A DNA stretch of 64,000 nucleotides from JAKFYM01 sp964416595 (GTDB taxonomy: Bacteria > Bdellovibrionota > UBA1018 > CAIPTA01). The notes beneath the pieces are model-generated. The model worked only from the letters and a program-made list of their open reading frames with translations. It was not told where the DNA came from and did not search any database. Positions within the stretch are counted from its first letter, which is position 1, and every line of letters begins with the position of its first letter. The stretch is taken from NCBI GenBank assembly GCA_964416595.1, contig CAYQES010000001.1, positions 62,001 to 126,000 of the forward strand, given 5' to 3'. Positions 50,761 through 59,062 of this stretch are shown piece after piece. The translations under genes were made by a program, and so were the position numbers.

Positions 50761-51381
50761 TTATGAAGCGTTATCGTCCATTTTTTCTTCCCCCTGCAGC
50801 ACAGTGCGTAGGAGCTTGGAATCTTGGAACAAATGAGCTTCCAGGCCCGCCCGTATTGCCCCCTGCACATTAGCGTGCACATCATCAAAAAACACCAACT
50901 GCCGGGGTTCGAGTTGCAACTCTCTGGCCACATCCACATAAATGCCGGGGTATGGTTTTCGTTTGCGGATTTCGTGGGAGGCAAAAATTTTTGTGAACCG
51001 GCCGAGGGCTGGAAATTCACGCCGGCAAAATGATAAATGAATTTCATTTGTATTGGACAAACAATACACAGGGCCCATGGCCGCAAGTTCTGCCAAAGTT
51101 TCTTCCATGCCCGCAACTAACCCTGGAAAAATCCCTCAAAATTTCTCTTCAAATTCTTCTTGGCTAAACTCTATCCCGTACAAGCGGCGCACACGCCCCG
51201 CAAATTCCTTGGCGCCAAGATTACCAAACTCGAAATCATAAAAAAGCGAGGAACGGAGTAATCCCGCCATTTTCTCCACGTGCCCATGGCCTGCCTTCTC
51301 CGCTAGCCAAGAGAGAAAAGGAACAAAATCTACCTGCACCACCACATTGCCTAAATCTAAGAGTGGCGTTTTAGGCGTCAT
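50761..51381 (-). pseudogene. HAD-superfamily hydrolase interrupted by one in-frame TGA
   Basis: A 206-codon frame reading like YihX-type HAD phosphatases: LLDLGNVVVQVDF (motif I with the nucleophile Asp), LSNTNEIHL (motif II), SHEIRKRKPYPGIY (Lys, motif III) and LVFFDDVHANVQGA (motif IV). Codon 82 (51138-51136) is TGA, with both sides in the same frame: EEFEEKF, stop, GIFPGLVAG. The family usually has an aromatic residue near here, so TGG (Trp) to TGA is the simplest change. The local code is standard because other genes use TGA as stop. It could be a recent nonsense mutation, a sequencing error or recoding. The gene overlaps bamB by 4 bases. Confidence 0.8.
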
Positions 51382-52508
51382 GGCCGGGCTAATTTAAATT
51401 GGTACACACGGCTATAGTTAGAAAGCACAAAAAAACTGTTGGTCTCTTTATCCACGGCAATTGGAGAATAAGAACCAGAGCCCGGACCAAAAGAAGATTG
51501 GCCCAACACTTTGCCATCGGCCCCGTTCAAGACCACCATTTTTTCTTCGGAGGCTGCCACAGCTAACCATTTCCCCCCTTGCACCAGCGCCATGCCCGTG
51601 GGCACACCCCGGCGAAAAGAATAGCGCCAAATTTCTTTACCAGTTTGCCCCGAGAGCGCGTACACCGTGCCGTCGGAGGAAGGTAAATAAATAGTATCGC
51701 CTTCCGTTAGGATCGGAGCCCGGGCGCCACCTGCGGGGAACTCCCATAGTAAAGTGCCATCGGGTCTTAGGTAGCGCAATTTTCCATCGTAAGAAGCCAC
51801 GAGCAAACCATCCCGCCAACCAATGATCTTGGCATCAAGATCCATAAATTTTAGGTTATCCCGATAGAGTTTTTCGCTCTCTACTGCTCCCGTTTCGGGA
51901 TTTAAAGAAACTAAGGCGCCGTCGCTAAATCCCATCCAAATGCGATTGCCAATGATGGAAGGATGGCCCCCTCCTCGCACACTGGTGCCCGCAAAGGCCG
52001 GGCGACGGTACGTCCAAAGTACTTTTCCGGTGCTAGGATCCACGCCATGCACGGCTTCGTCGATCGTAGAAACAAATAATCTACCCGCAACTAAGGCCAT
52101 GGATCCTTGCACAGGAGCGCTCAAAGAAATGGACCAAAGTTCACGGCCCGAATCTAATTCCAGTTGGGCGAGCTCCCCCGATTCTGTGCCTACAAAAACT
52201 TTTCCTTCCCAGCTTAAGGGAACCACGGCCACACCACTCAGGAATCGCTTCTGCCACAAAAGCTGCCCCGTGCGCCGGCTCAAAGCCGAGAGGCCAAAAC
52301 GATCCGATCCAAATACAAGCTTTTCCCCCACCAGTAGCGGGCCCGAATAAGAAACGGGAGAAACTCCCGTTTCTAAACCTAAAATTTCCTGCTCTGGCTC
52401 TATATAAGTCCAGCCCCGGCGGACTGCGGGTTCCGGCGTTTTTAAGTTCACGGGCTTACCAGCGCAAGCCACTAAAAAGAGCGCCGAGAGAAAAACAAAC
52501 GCCTTCAT
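51378..52508 (-). CDS. bamB: Outer-membrane assembly lipoprotein BamB-like (PQQ propeller)
   Basis: 376 residues: lipoprotein signal (FLSALFLVACAG, lipobox VACA, Cys15) and an eight-bladed propeller of PQQ-type repeats (RTGQLLWQKRF, DSGRELWSISL, STGKVLWTYRR, QTGKEIWRYSF, each ending a blade). BamB supports BamA in inserting outer-membrane proteins. It directly follows and overlaps (4 bases) the YfgM-like gene, the same neighbour as in E. coli, which backs the call. Confidence 0.87.
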   Translation of the reverse strand: MKAFVFLSALFLVACAGKPVNLKTPEPAVRRGWTYIEPEQEILGLETGVSPVSYSGPLLVGEKLVFGSDRFGLSALSRRTGQLLWQKRFLSGVAVVPLSWEGKVFVGTESGELAQLELDSGRELWSISLSAPVQGSMALVAGRLFVSTIDEAVHGVDPSTGKVLWTYRRPAFAGTSVRGGGHPSIIGNRIWMGFSDGALVSLNPETGAVESEKLYRDNLKFMDLDAKIIGWRDGLLVASYDGKLRYLRPDGTLLWEFPAGGARAPILTEGDTIYLPSSDGTVYALSGQTGKEIWRYSFRRGVPTGMALVQGGKWLAVAASEEKMVVLNGADGKVLGQSSFGPGSGSYSPIAVDKETNSFFVLSNYSRVYQFKLARP

Positions 52509-53134
52509 GGATTGCCTGCGCTCAACTGTTTCTCAAAAGCAGCAGCGGCCCCACTATAGTAGGCGCGGTCCGCGAATTTTTTCTGGATCTCCTGGTAGAT
52601 TTCCACGGCCTTATTCACTTGCTTTAAAGCCTCAAAACAACGTGCTTGGGCTAAAAGAATTTCTGGCTTTAAAAAGTCAGAGCCTTCTGTGTTGCGAGCC
52701 TCTTCATAACTTTGTACGGCTTCTTGGTATTGGCCCGCAGCTTCTTTGGCCACGGCCGCATTGTATTTGGCCAAAAGTTTAGAAAAAGAATCTTTGGCCA
52801 TGCCCACGGCTTGGTCGTAGCGCTTTACGGCTTCCGCAAAACTGCCAGCGTCCATCCACAAATCTCCGATTTGCAAAGTGGCTTCATAGGCTGCTCGGCT
52901 TCTCGGATATTTTTCCAAAAGAGGGGCGAAAATTTTTTCCACTTCGGAAATATTTTTCTGGGCCAGAGGCCCTTGGGCTTGGGTTTGCGCTTCAAACAAA
53001 AGCGCAGAGGCCGCCTGTTCCTGGGAGCTTTTGCGCTCTTTCCAGAACCCCACACCTCCCACCACCAAAACCACAGCCACTGCCGCGGCCGTTAATAATT
53101 TCCAATTCTCAGTAAAAAAAACTCTTATATTCAT
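52505..53134 (-). CDS. YfgM-like TPR membrane-anchored protein
   Basis: 209 residues: an N-terminal cytoplasmic tip, one membrane helix (LLTAAAVAVVLVVGGVGFW, about 13-31), then a periplasmic TPR region (IFAPLLEKYPRSRAAYEATL, AVKRYDQAVGMAKDSFSKLL, AVQSYEEARNTEGSDF, AVEIYQEIQKKFADRAYY). E. coli YfgM works with SecYEG and periplasmic chaperones. The gene lies upstream of bamB as in enterobacteria. First gene of a leftward yfgM-bamB-HAD-FecR/ankyrin operon. Confidence 0.8.
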   Translation of the reverse strand: MNIRVFFTENWKLLTAAAVAVVLVVGGVGFWKERKSSQEQAASALLFEAQTQAQGPLAQKNISEVEKIFAPLLEKYPRSRAAYEATLQIGDLWMDAGSFAEAVKRYDQAVGMAKDSFSKLLAKYNAAVAKEAAGQYQEAVQSYEEARNTEGSDFLKPEILLAQARCFEALKQVNKAVEIYQEIQKKFADRAYYSGAAAAFEKQLSAGNP

Positions 53135-53157
53135 AGAAGGTTTTTATACCTTTAGAT

Positions 53158-53186
53158 TTGCTGGTTCGTAAAGAATCTCCTATACT
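53158..53186 (+). promoter_or_regulatory. Promoter for the outer-membrane protein gene
   Basis: TTGCTG (53158-53163), 17-base spacer, TATACT (53181-53186). The ATG at 53194 comes 7 bases later with no Shine-Dalgarno sequence, so the message is likely leaderless. Confidence 0.65.
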
Positions 53187-53193
53187 TCTAAGC

Positions 53194-53697
53194 ATGAGAA
53201 AATATCGCGCCGCGTTCTTTGTTTTATGTTTTTTGCTCCTAGCCGAAAACTCTTTCGCCGCTTTAGGAGATGAAAAATCTCTCCGTGGCCGCTTAGGCGT
53301 GGGCTTCACGAACCAAGTGGCCACTTCCCAGGGCAACACCATCCCTGCATTAAGCGCCAAATACTATTTTAGTCGGGGCTTGGCCGCATCTTTAGCCACC
53401 GGTTTCGACACCCGCGCCACCACCAACACTTTGGCCTTAGGGATGAAACTATTTAAAAACGTTTTTTATGAATCCAATTTGATTTTCTATGTGGGTGGCG
53501 GCCTGGCCTATGTGAACTTGCAAGGCAGCAAACTGCAAGGAACGGTATTCTTAGGCTCCGAATTCTTCATCCCCCAAGTGCCGAGCTTAGGTTTAAGCTT
53601 CGAGGCGGGCGTGCGGGGCGATAGTACCACGGGAACCTTTGGCGTGCGCACCACGGGAGATTCTTTTCTCACGGCCGGAATGCACTTTTACTTTTAG
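53194..53697 (+). CDS. Small outer-membrane beta-barrel protein
   Basis: About 167 residues with a signal peptide (MRKYRAAFFVLCFLLLAENSF in part). The mature part is a series of amphipathic strands (GRLGVGFTNQVAT, LSAKYYFSRGLAASLATGF, LIFYVGGGLAYVNL, LGLSFEAGVRG) and ends in the aromatic C-terminal signature TAGMHFYF that the Bam complex recognises. Probably an OmpW/OmpX-size eight-stranded barrel. The upstream extension to 53158 overlaps the promoter and is rejected. Confidence 0.78.
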   Translation: MRKYRAAFFVLCFLLLAENSFAALGDEKSLRGRLGVGFTNQVATSQGNTIPALSAKYYFSRGLAASLATGFDTRATTNTLALGMKLFKNVFYESNLIFYVGGGLAYVNLQGSKLQGTVFLGSEFFIPQVPSLGLSFEAGVRGDSTTGTFGVRTTGDSFLTAGMHFYF

Positions 53698-53726
53698 CAT
53701 TCCTACCCATACAATAACCTTTAAGG

Positions 53727-54455
53727 ATGAGAAGCTTGGTTCTACGGATGGGCCTCTTTTTATTGCTCTGCCATATGGCGGGGCCCGCGCCTATTTTCGC
53801 CGCTGAGGAACAACCCCAGGCCGGCTCCCAGGAATTAGCCAACCCCTTCTCTGATTTTGTGCCCTTCGAGGATGAATACGATATCGACGAAGACGAGCGC
53901 TTCATGTACTTCGGCCGCTTCTTTGGCGTTTCCTTAGGCACGGGCCTTCACCGCTTTGGTGGCAATATCGGGAAAGTTTATAATACGGCCCTGCCCGTGA
54001 TGGATTTTCGCCTCATCTATTTTTTCGATTTTCGCTTGGCAGGCCAAATCGGCATTAGCACTTCCTCCCACGCCTTTTCGGCTACGGCTACAGGCCCTAC
54101 AGAGGTGAGCTTATTGCGCTTAAATGGGGACTTAAAATACTACTTCAATACCCAAAATATGAGCGCCGCCATCACCTCTTCCAATCCCTATGTGATCTTA
54201 GGAATCAGCCAAACCTTTCGGGGCCAAGCCTTTGCAGATACTGATGAAGTAGCTAAAGATAGAGCCTTTGCAGCGTCAGCGGGCTTCGGCACAGAGTTCG
54301 CCATCAAGCCTAGAAAAATCAGCTTAGGCGTAGAGGGCCGCGTTCACCAAATCTATTTTAAAGATCGTAATGACACTACTTTAGCAGAGGATGGCATTCC
54401 CGATCTTACGGGCAATATGTACTCCTTCATCACAAGTCTGATCTTCTTCTTCTAA
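53727..54455 (+). CDS. Outer-membrane beta-barrel protein
   Basis: 242 residues with a signal peptide (LVLRMGLFLLLCHMAGPAPIF in part), an acidic N-terminal stretch (FVPFEDEYDIDEDERF) and barrel strands (FFGVSLGTGLHRFGG, VMDFRLIYFFDFRLAGQIGI, ISLGVEGRVHQIYF), ending SFITSLIFFF with a terminal Phe. AAGG stands next to the ATG; a TACAAT -10 lies 11 bases before the ATG. It follows the other barrel gene by 29 bases. A 10-12 strand barrel is inferred from length. Confidence 0.75.
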   Translation: MRSLVLRMGLFLLLCHMAGPAPIFAAEEQPQAGSQELANPFSDFVPFEDEYDIDEDERFMYFGRFFGVSLGTGLHRFGGNIGKVYNTALPVMDFRLIYFFDFRLAGQIGISTSSHAFSATATGPTEVSLLRLNGDLKYYFNTQNMSAAITSSNPYVILGISQTFRGQAFADTDEVAKDRAFAASAGFGTEFAIKPRKISLGVEGRVHQIYFKDRNDTTLAEDGIPDLTGNMYSFITSLIFFF

Positions 54456-54752
54456 TCACTGCAAAGATTTTAAAAAATTCTTGATCTCTAGATCATTGGG
54501 GTATTTTTCAGAAGCTCTGGTCCGCCCTCCATTTTGCCAAAGCTCTTAAGAAAGTGTTTCCAAATGAAAACAGAGCCTAAGCTATATTGAAAATGAAATG
54601 GGTGAAATGACCCAAACCGGATTTTAGCTATTCTAGCCCCCATATTTCATCCTAACCCCCTAAAATCACTGCAATTATAACATCTCCAGCACCATTGTAT
54701 TTTGCGCCGCATTATTGTACAAAGGAGCGTTCGTCTGCCACGAGGAAGGCCC
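54456..54752. other. Intergenic region before the radical SAM gene
   Basis: About 300 bases, AT-rich. It holds the GAGGAAGG ribosome-binding site at its end and several A/T-rich possible -10 elements (for example TATAAC near 54676), but no -35 partner I would defend. No ORF or hairpin worth a call. Confidence 0.4.
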
Positions 54753-55799
54753 ATGAAAACCGACATCTTGAATCGCTCTACGCTTGCCAACAACGTGAAG
54801 CAAAAAAAATTCGAATCTCTCATCAACAAAGAGCACTTCCTCGCTCTCCAAAAACAAATCTTGCCCCGCAAGGCCCTCTTCAACGTAGTGAACATCTGCA
54901 ACGCTAACTGCGTGTTCTGCGCGTACCAATACAAAGAAGATCCTAATTCCGTGATGCCCAACGAAATCTTTTCCTTAGCCACGGAACAATACGCCAAGTT
55001 CCACCCTGAGAGTTATATCTCCCTCACTCCCACCGTGGGCGATCCCTTGGTGGATAAAGACATTTTCAAAAAAGTAGAGATCGCCAAAAAGAATGGCATC
55101 AAACGCGTACAGTTCTACACCAACGCGATTCTCCTCAAAAAACGCATGAATGAGCTGTTGGCTTCACCCCTCGACAATATTGAAATTAGTCTCGCGGATT
55201 TCGACAAAGCCGAATACCAATCCATTTATCGGGTAGACAAATACGATCTCGTGCTCGACGGTATCCACACCTTCTTAAAAACCTTAAAAGAAACCGGCAA
55301 CCCCCTTCGCGTGGATATCAATCTTCGCCATCGCCGCCCCTATGCGGAGATTTTAGAATCCCCAGACTATAAAAAATTTATCGAACCCTACCTCACAGAA
55401 AATGTGACCCTCTCCAACACAGAAGCCTTCGACAATTGGATGGGCATGATCCAACAAAAAGATTTGCCAGAAGGCATGAAACTCCGGAATGACGTAAAAG
55501 AAACCGCCCGTAAACCCTGCAACCGCCTCTTTGATATGCAAATCCTTCACACTGGTGATGTACGCATCTGCGGCTGCCGTTTTAAAACATCTGTGTTTGA
55601 TGATCTTGTGGTGGGTAATATCAAAGAACACACCCTGGAAGAGATTTGGTTCAGTGAAAAAGTGCTAAAAATGCGTATGGGATTTTTTGACGGCGAATTC
55701 CCCTCGCCCTGCCAAAACTGCTCTTTTTATGAGGGCCCCGGGGAAAAAAGATATTTTGTGAAAGATTTGGCTGCAGCTCAAAGCCTATTGAAGGTATAA
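54753..55799 (+). CDS. Radical SAM/SPASM-domain protein
   Basis: 348 residues. The 4Fe-4S site is CNANCVFC (about 55-62, CxxxCxxC) in FNVVNICNANCVFCAYQ. A C-terminal SPASM-type segment follows (KPCNRLF, then GDVRICGCRF, VVGNIKEHTLEEIW and CQNC), which would bind one or more auxiliary clusters. SPASM enzymes modify peptides or act as sugar/alcohol dehydrogenases. No short precursor peptide gene is seen nearby. The start at 54753 has GAGGAAGG before it; the frame upstream to 54702 lacks homology. The MOSC gene follows after 9 bases. Confidence 0.85.
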   Translation: MKTDILNRSTLANNVKQKKFESLINKEHFLALQKQILPRKALFNVVNICNANCVFCAYQYKEDPNSVMPNEIFSLATEQYAKFHPESYISLTPTVGDPLVDKDIFKKVEIAKKNGIKRVQFYTNAILLKKRMNELLASPLDNIEISLADFDKAEYQSIYRVDKYDLVLDGIHTFLKTLKETGNPLRVDINLRHRRPYAEILESPDYKKFIEPYLTENVTLSNTEAFDNWMGMIQQKDLPEGMKLRNDVKETARKPCNRLFDMQILHTGDVRICGCRFKTSVFDDLVVGNIKEHTLEEIWFSEKVLKMRMGFFDGEFPSPCQNCSFYEGPGEKRYFVKDLAAAQSLLKV

Positions 55800-55808
55800 A
55801 CCTTCTTC

Positions 55809-56447
55809 ATGAAAGCCAAAATCCTCTCTCTTAATTCTGGAACCCCAGCCACCATGGAGTGGAACGGAAAAATAGCCAACTCCTCCATGCTGCGCTTGCC
55901 TGTGCCCGGCCCCTTGGTAGTGCACAAAGACCATATTGAAGGCAATTCCTTTGGCTCCCCTTTGCATCACGGCATCGAACATTCGGTGCTCTATGCACTG
56001 GGCCTAAAAAGCGCCAATACTTTTTTCTCGAGCATTGGCAGAAATTCTTACGAGCCCGGCTCCATGGGCGAGAACGTAACTTTGGATGATTTAGATGAAA
56101 CCCAAATTAGCGTGGGTGATCTCTTCCAATTTGGCGAAGTGCTGGCGCAGGCCACCTGGCCCCGCACCCCTTGCGGCAAAGTAAACATCCGCGCCCAGCA
56201 CGATGAAGCCCAGAAAGCCATGCAAGCTTCTGGAAGGAGCGGTGTCTACTTTCGTGTTTTAAAACCAGGAAAAATTCATCTTACTGATTCTGTTGTTCGC
56301 GTGGAGCGCTCTTCGCACCCTGTGCTTATTTCTGATCTTTATCGGAATTTGGTTGCGGGCTTTCAGCCAAGTGCTGAGGAGATAGCGCTGTTTAAGGCGA
56401 ATGGGGCATTTCCGAAAAAGATGATGGAGAAGTGGAGCACCGTTTAG
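55809..56447 (+). CDS. MOSC-domain protein, YiiM-like
   Basis: 212 residues. The MOSC beta-barrel motifs are HKDHIEGNSFGSPLHHGIEHSVLYAL (in parts), NSYEPGSMGENVTLDDLDE and ATWPRTPCGKVNIR with the conserved Cys. YiiM-type proteins use a molybdenum cofactor to reduce N-hydroxylated purines. The gene starts 9 bases after the radical SAM gene, so it is probably in the same transcript. Molybdenum cofactor binding is by family only. Confidence 0.85.
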   Translation: MKAKILSLNSGTPATMEWNGKIANSSMLRLPVPGPLVVHKDHIEGNSFGSPLHHGIEHSVLYALGLKSANTFFSSIGRNSYEPGSMGENVTLDDLDETQISVGDLFQFGEVLAQATWPRTPCGKVNIRAQHDEAQKAMQASGRSGVYFRVLKPGKIHLTDSVVRVERSSHPVLISDLYRNLVAGFQPSAEEIALFKANGAFPKKMMEKWSTV

Positions 56448-56718
56448 TTACATTTTGAATGGAATCTATGTGCGCTGGGGTTGTGCGATATTTATTTTCA
56501 TCGACAATTGACAGAGGTTTTTTGTATTCGCACGAGTAGACATGACCCTCATTTAGGATCGTCTTTAACAAAGCCAGCTGACGCTATGGCAAGAAATCTT
56601 GAGTAAGTTTTTCTGGTCCGCTTGTCTTTTAGTTTTCTCCCTCTCCCCGATGCACTCCGTGCGTTTCCGAAAGAGTGAAAATCCTGTGATACGTTCTCGT
56701 TCTTCAAAGGAGAATCCT

Positions 56719-57546
56719 ATGACCAATGCCGAATTAGAATCAAAGCTGAATCATCTCGTACAAACCGAGCGTACTACCACTAGAGAAATTCTGGTGCTCA
56801 TTCGGGAGGCCGAAAAGAGGCGCATTCCCCATTTAAGAGGTTTTAAGAGCACCCATGAATGGCTGATCAAGCAATACCATTACTCAGGCTCAGCTGCGAA
56901 TCGCCGGGTGCAAGCGGCACGTTTACTCCGCGCAGTTCCTAAGATGGAAGAGAAGTTGGTAAAAGGTGACGTGAACCTCACTACCCTCACCAAAGTGCAA
57001 AGTGCGATCAACCGAGAAGAAAAAAGGTCGGGCGAGCGAATGGATAGCGCCGCAAAAGAAAAAATTTTAAACCTAGTAGAAGGCAAAACCGAGGATGCGG
57101 CCGAAAAAGTGCTGGTTACTCTTTTTCCCGAGGAAACCAAGAAAGAATCACTTCGGCAAATAAATGGGGAAGAAGCAAGGCTTTCTGTGCTTTTGGAAAC
57201 TGAAGCGATAGAAGCCTTAAAACAAGCACGTGAACTTCTCTCCCACGCCCTACCAAATGCAAGCTGGGCCGAAGTGATCGCCTATGTAGTCAAAGAATTT
57301 ATTCAGCGCAAAACCGCTCCGGCAGCAGGGGGCATTAAAAAACGGAGCTGCGAATACATAGATTCTAAGACAGGAAGGCGTTGCGAGAGCACTTATCAAT
57401 TGGAAGTGGATCACATCGTGCCTAAAGCCTTGGGCGGCAGAAATGATCCAACTAACTTGCGTTGCCTTTGCAAGCAGCACAACCTTCTCGAAGCCGAGCA
57501 GAAGCTAGGGCGCGGGCTTATGCGTAAATACCGAAAGTCGGGGTAA
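56719..57546 (+). CDS. HNH endonuclease-domain protein
   Basis: 275 residues. A helical N-terminal part (about 1-190; LVQTERTTTREILVLIREAEKR, FKSTHEWLIKQYHYSGSAANRRVQAARLL in parts) resembles the DUF222-like region that precedes HNH domains in many multi-copy nuclease genes. The C-terminus (about 215-270) has the HNH site: zinc-type Cys pairs (CEYID, RRCEST), LEVDHIVPKALGGRNDPTNLRCLCKQHN. The start at 56719 follows AAAGGAGA; the longer frame to 56599 is rejected. Proteins of this type are often scattered in several copies in predatory and soil bacteria. The role is unknown. Confidence 0.82.
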   Translation: MTNAELESKLNHLVQTERTTTREILVLIREAEKRRIPHLRGFKSTHEWLIKQYHYSGSAANRRVQAARLLRAVPKMEEKLVKGDVNLTTLTKVQSAINREEKRSGERMDSAAKEKILNLVEGKTEDAAEKVLVTLFPEETKKESLRQINGEEARLSVLLETEAIEALKQARELLSHALPNASWAEVIAYVVKEFIQRKTAPAAGGIKKRSCEYIDSKTGRRCESTYQLEVDHIVPKALGGRNDPTNLRCLCKQHNLLEAEQKLGRGLMRKYRKSG

Positions 57547-57583
57547 GTTTTGGCACCGAGCATAGCGCCCTTACATTTAAACC

Positions 57584-59062
57584 CTACTTCTCCTCCGCAA
57601 ACTCCCCATCCACCAAGCCATACACTTTCTTCACCCCATCCACTTGCGTTTCAATATGCACGGGGCGGCCCCAGAGCGCCGAGAGGTTATGCAAAGTTGC
57701 CTTGGCGTAGTTGAGATCCAAATCCTGGGCGTGGTGTTCATGCTTCAACAAAAGCTCAGCCCGATTGCGGTAGTTGGCGTCTACAATGCGAATCAAAGGC
57801 TGGCCACCGTTCGTAAGCATGGCGAGCATCTTCTCTTTTACTTCCCGCCAATCCCGAGTTTTGATTTCATAGCGCTTGGTGCGGGGATTCATAGAATAGG
57901 TATAGAGCTTTTGTTCTTCACAAAATTCTTCCGTAAAGAATTCATCCAAGAAAGTAATATCGTTATGGGCTTTACGCACTTCGAAGATTTTCTGGCGGCC
58001 GAGGCCTAATTTTTTATCCCACTGCTTCTTCTTCACCATATCGTCGCAGTCGTCGTACTCTTTGCCGAACTTGCCTTTATCCCAGCGATCCTCGATGTGA
58101 CGGAAAAGCTCGATGCCGAGTTTATAAGGATTCATGCCGCCGGGCTGGGTGGCCATCACGCCCGCGTGGCGATCGGCGAAATCGATGAATTCCGAAGGCT
58201 CCAATAATTTTTCCGTCATGATCCGGGAATGCCAGTAAGAGGCCCAGCCTTCATTCATGATTTTGGTCATCCGTTGGGGCACAAAATAATAGCTCTCTTC
58301 CCGCACCATGGAGAGAATGTCCGCCTGCCAGTCCTCAAAACGGGCGTGCTCGAGTAAAAACTTCAATACATCCCGCTGGGGCTCCGCGGGGAAGAGAGAT
58401 TTTTTATCTTTCTTTTTGGCGTCCGCTTCTTTTTTCTGCTTCTCGAGCACTTCTTTGGGATTCATGAAGGAATCGAGGTAAGAGCGGGGCGCCTGGAAAC
58501 GGGAGATGGGATCTTTTTCTTCTTTCTTAGGCTCCGCCGCTTTTGGCTCCTGGAAAGGCAAATAAGGATCCACTAAATCTTCCACGGAAAGGCAGCGATC
58601 GATAAAGGCTTCTACTTCATCCTCGCCATGCTGGTCCATATAACGACGCACCCGGGAGGCATGGTTCGCCATTTGATCGAGCATTTTGCGGTTCGTTTTA
58701 GAGAACCAATAATTGTTTTTGAAAAAATCGCAGTGGCCGTACACGTGGGCCATTACGAGTTTTTGGTCGATATAAGGATTGGAATTCAAAAGATAGGCGT
58801 AGCAGGGATCTGTGTTGATCACCATTTCGTAGATTTTTTGCATGCCCCACTCGTAGCCTTTAGAGAGCTGGTCGTAGCTCATACCAAAACGCCAATGGGG
58901 ATAACGGGCAGGAAAACCGCCGCCAGCGGCTACTTGGTTTACTTGGTCGTAGTCGAGCATTTCAAAAATTACGGGGAAACAATCCAAGCCAAATTTTTCG
59001 GCCTCCGCCTTCACCTTCTCTTGCAGGGCACGTAATTCTGGAGGGAGAACTTGCGGCTGCAT
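57584..59062 (-). CDS. spoVR: SpoVR family protein
   Basis: 492 residues with SpoVR/YcgB marks: GGGFPARYPHWRFGMSYDQLSKGYEWG, NSNPYIDQKLVMAHVYGHCDFFKNN, REESYYFVPQRMTKIMNEGWASYWH, and GGMNPYKLGIELFRHIEDRWDKG (each in parts). A charged insert (about 185-230, with PAEPQRD) is present. Enterobacterial YcgB is in the RpoS network with YeaGH; Bacillus SpoVR affects spore cortex. The stop/start distance to YeaH is zero bases, so the two are co-translated. Molecular activity is unknown. Confidence 0.93.
   Translation of the reverse strand: MQPQVLPPELRALQEKVKAEAEKFGLDCFPVIFEMLDYDQVNQVAAGGGFPARYPHWRFGMSYDQLSKGYEWGMQKIYEMVINTDPCYAYLLNSNPYIDQKLVMAHVYGHCDFFKNNYWFSKTNRKMLDQMANHASRVRRYMDQHGEDEVEAFIDRCLSVEDLVDPYLPFQEPKAAEPKKEEKDPISRFQAPRSYLDSFMNPKEVLEKQKKEADAKKKDKKSLFPAEPQRDVLKFLLEHARFEDWQADILSMVREESYYFVPQRMTKIMNEGWASYWHSRIMTEKLLEPSEFIDFADRHAGVMATQPGGMNPYKLGIELFRHIEDRWDKGKFGKEYDDCDDMVKKKQWDKKLGLGRQKIFEVRKAHNDITFLDEFFTEEFCEEQKLYTYSMNPRTKRYEIKTRDWREVKEKMLAMLTNGGQPLIRIVDANYRNRAELLLKHEHHAQDLDLNYAKATLHNLSALWGRPVHIETQVDGVKKVYGLVDGEFAEEK

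Noticed and set aside
50739..51116. 125-residue leftward frame
   Set aside because: It is in a different frame from the HAD motifs and shows no family features.
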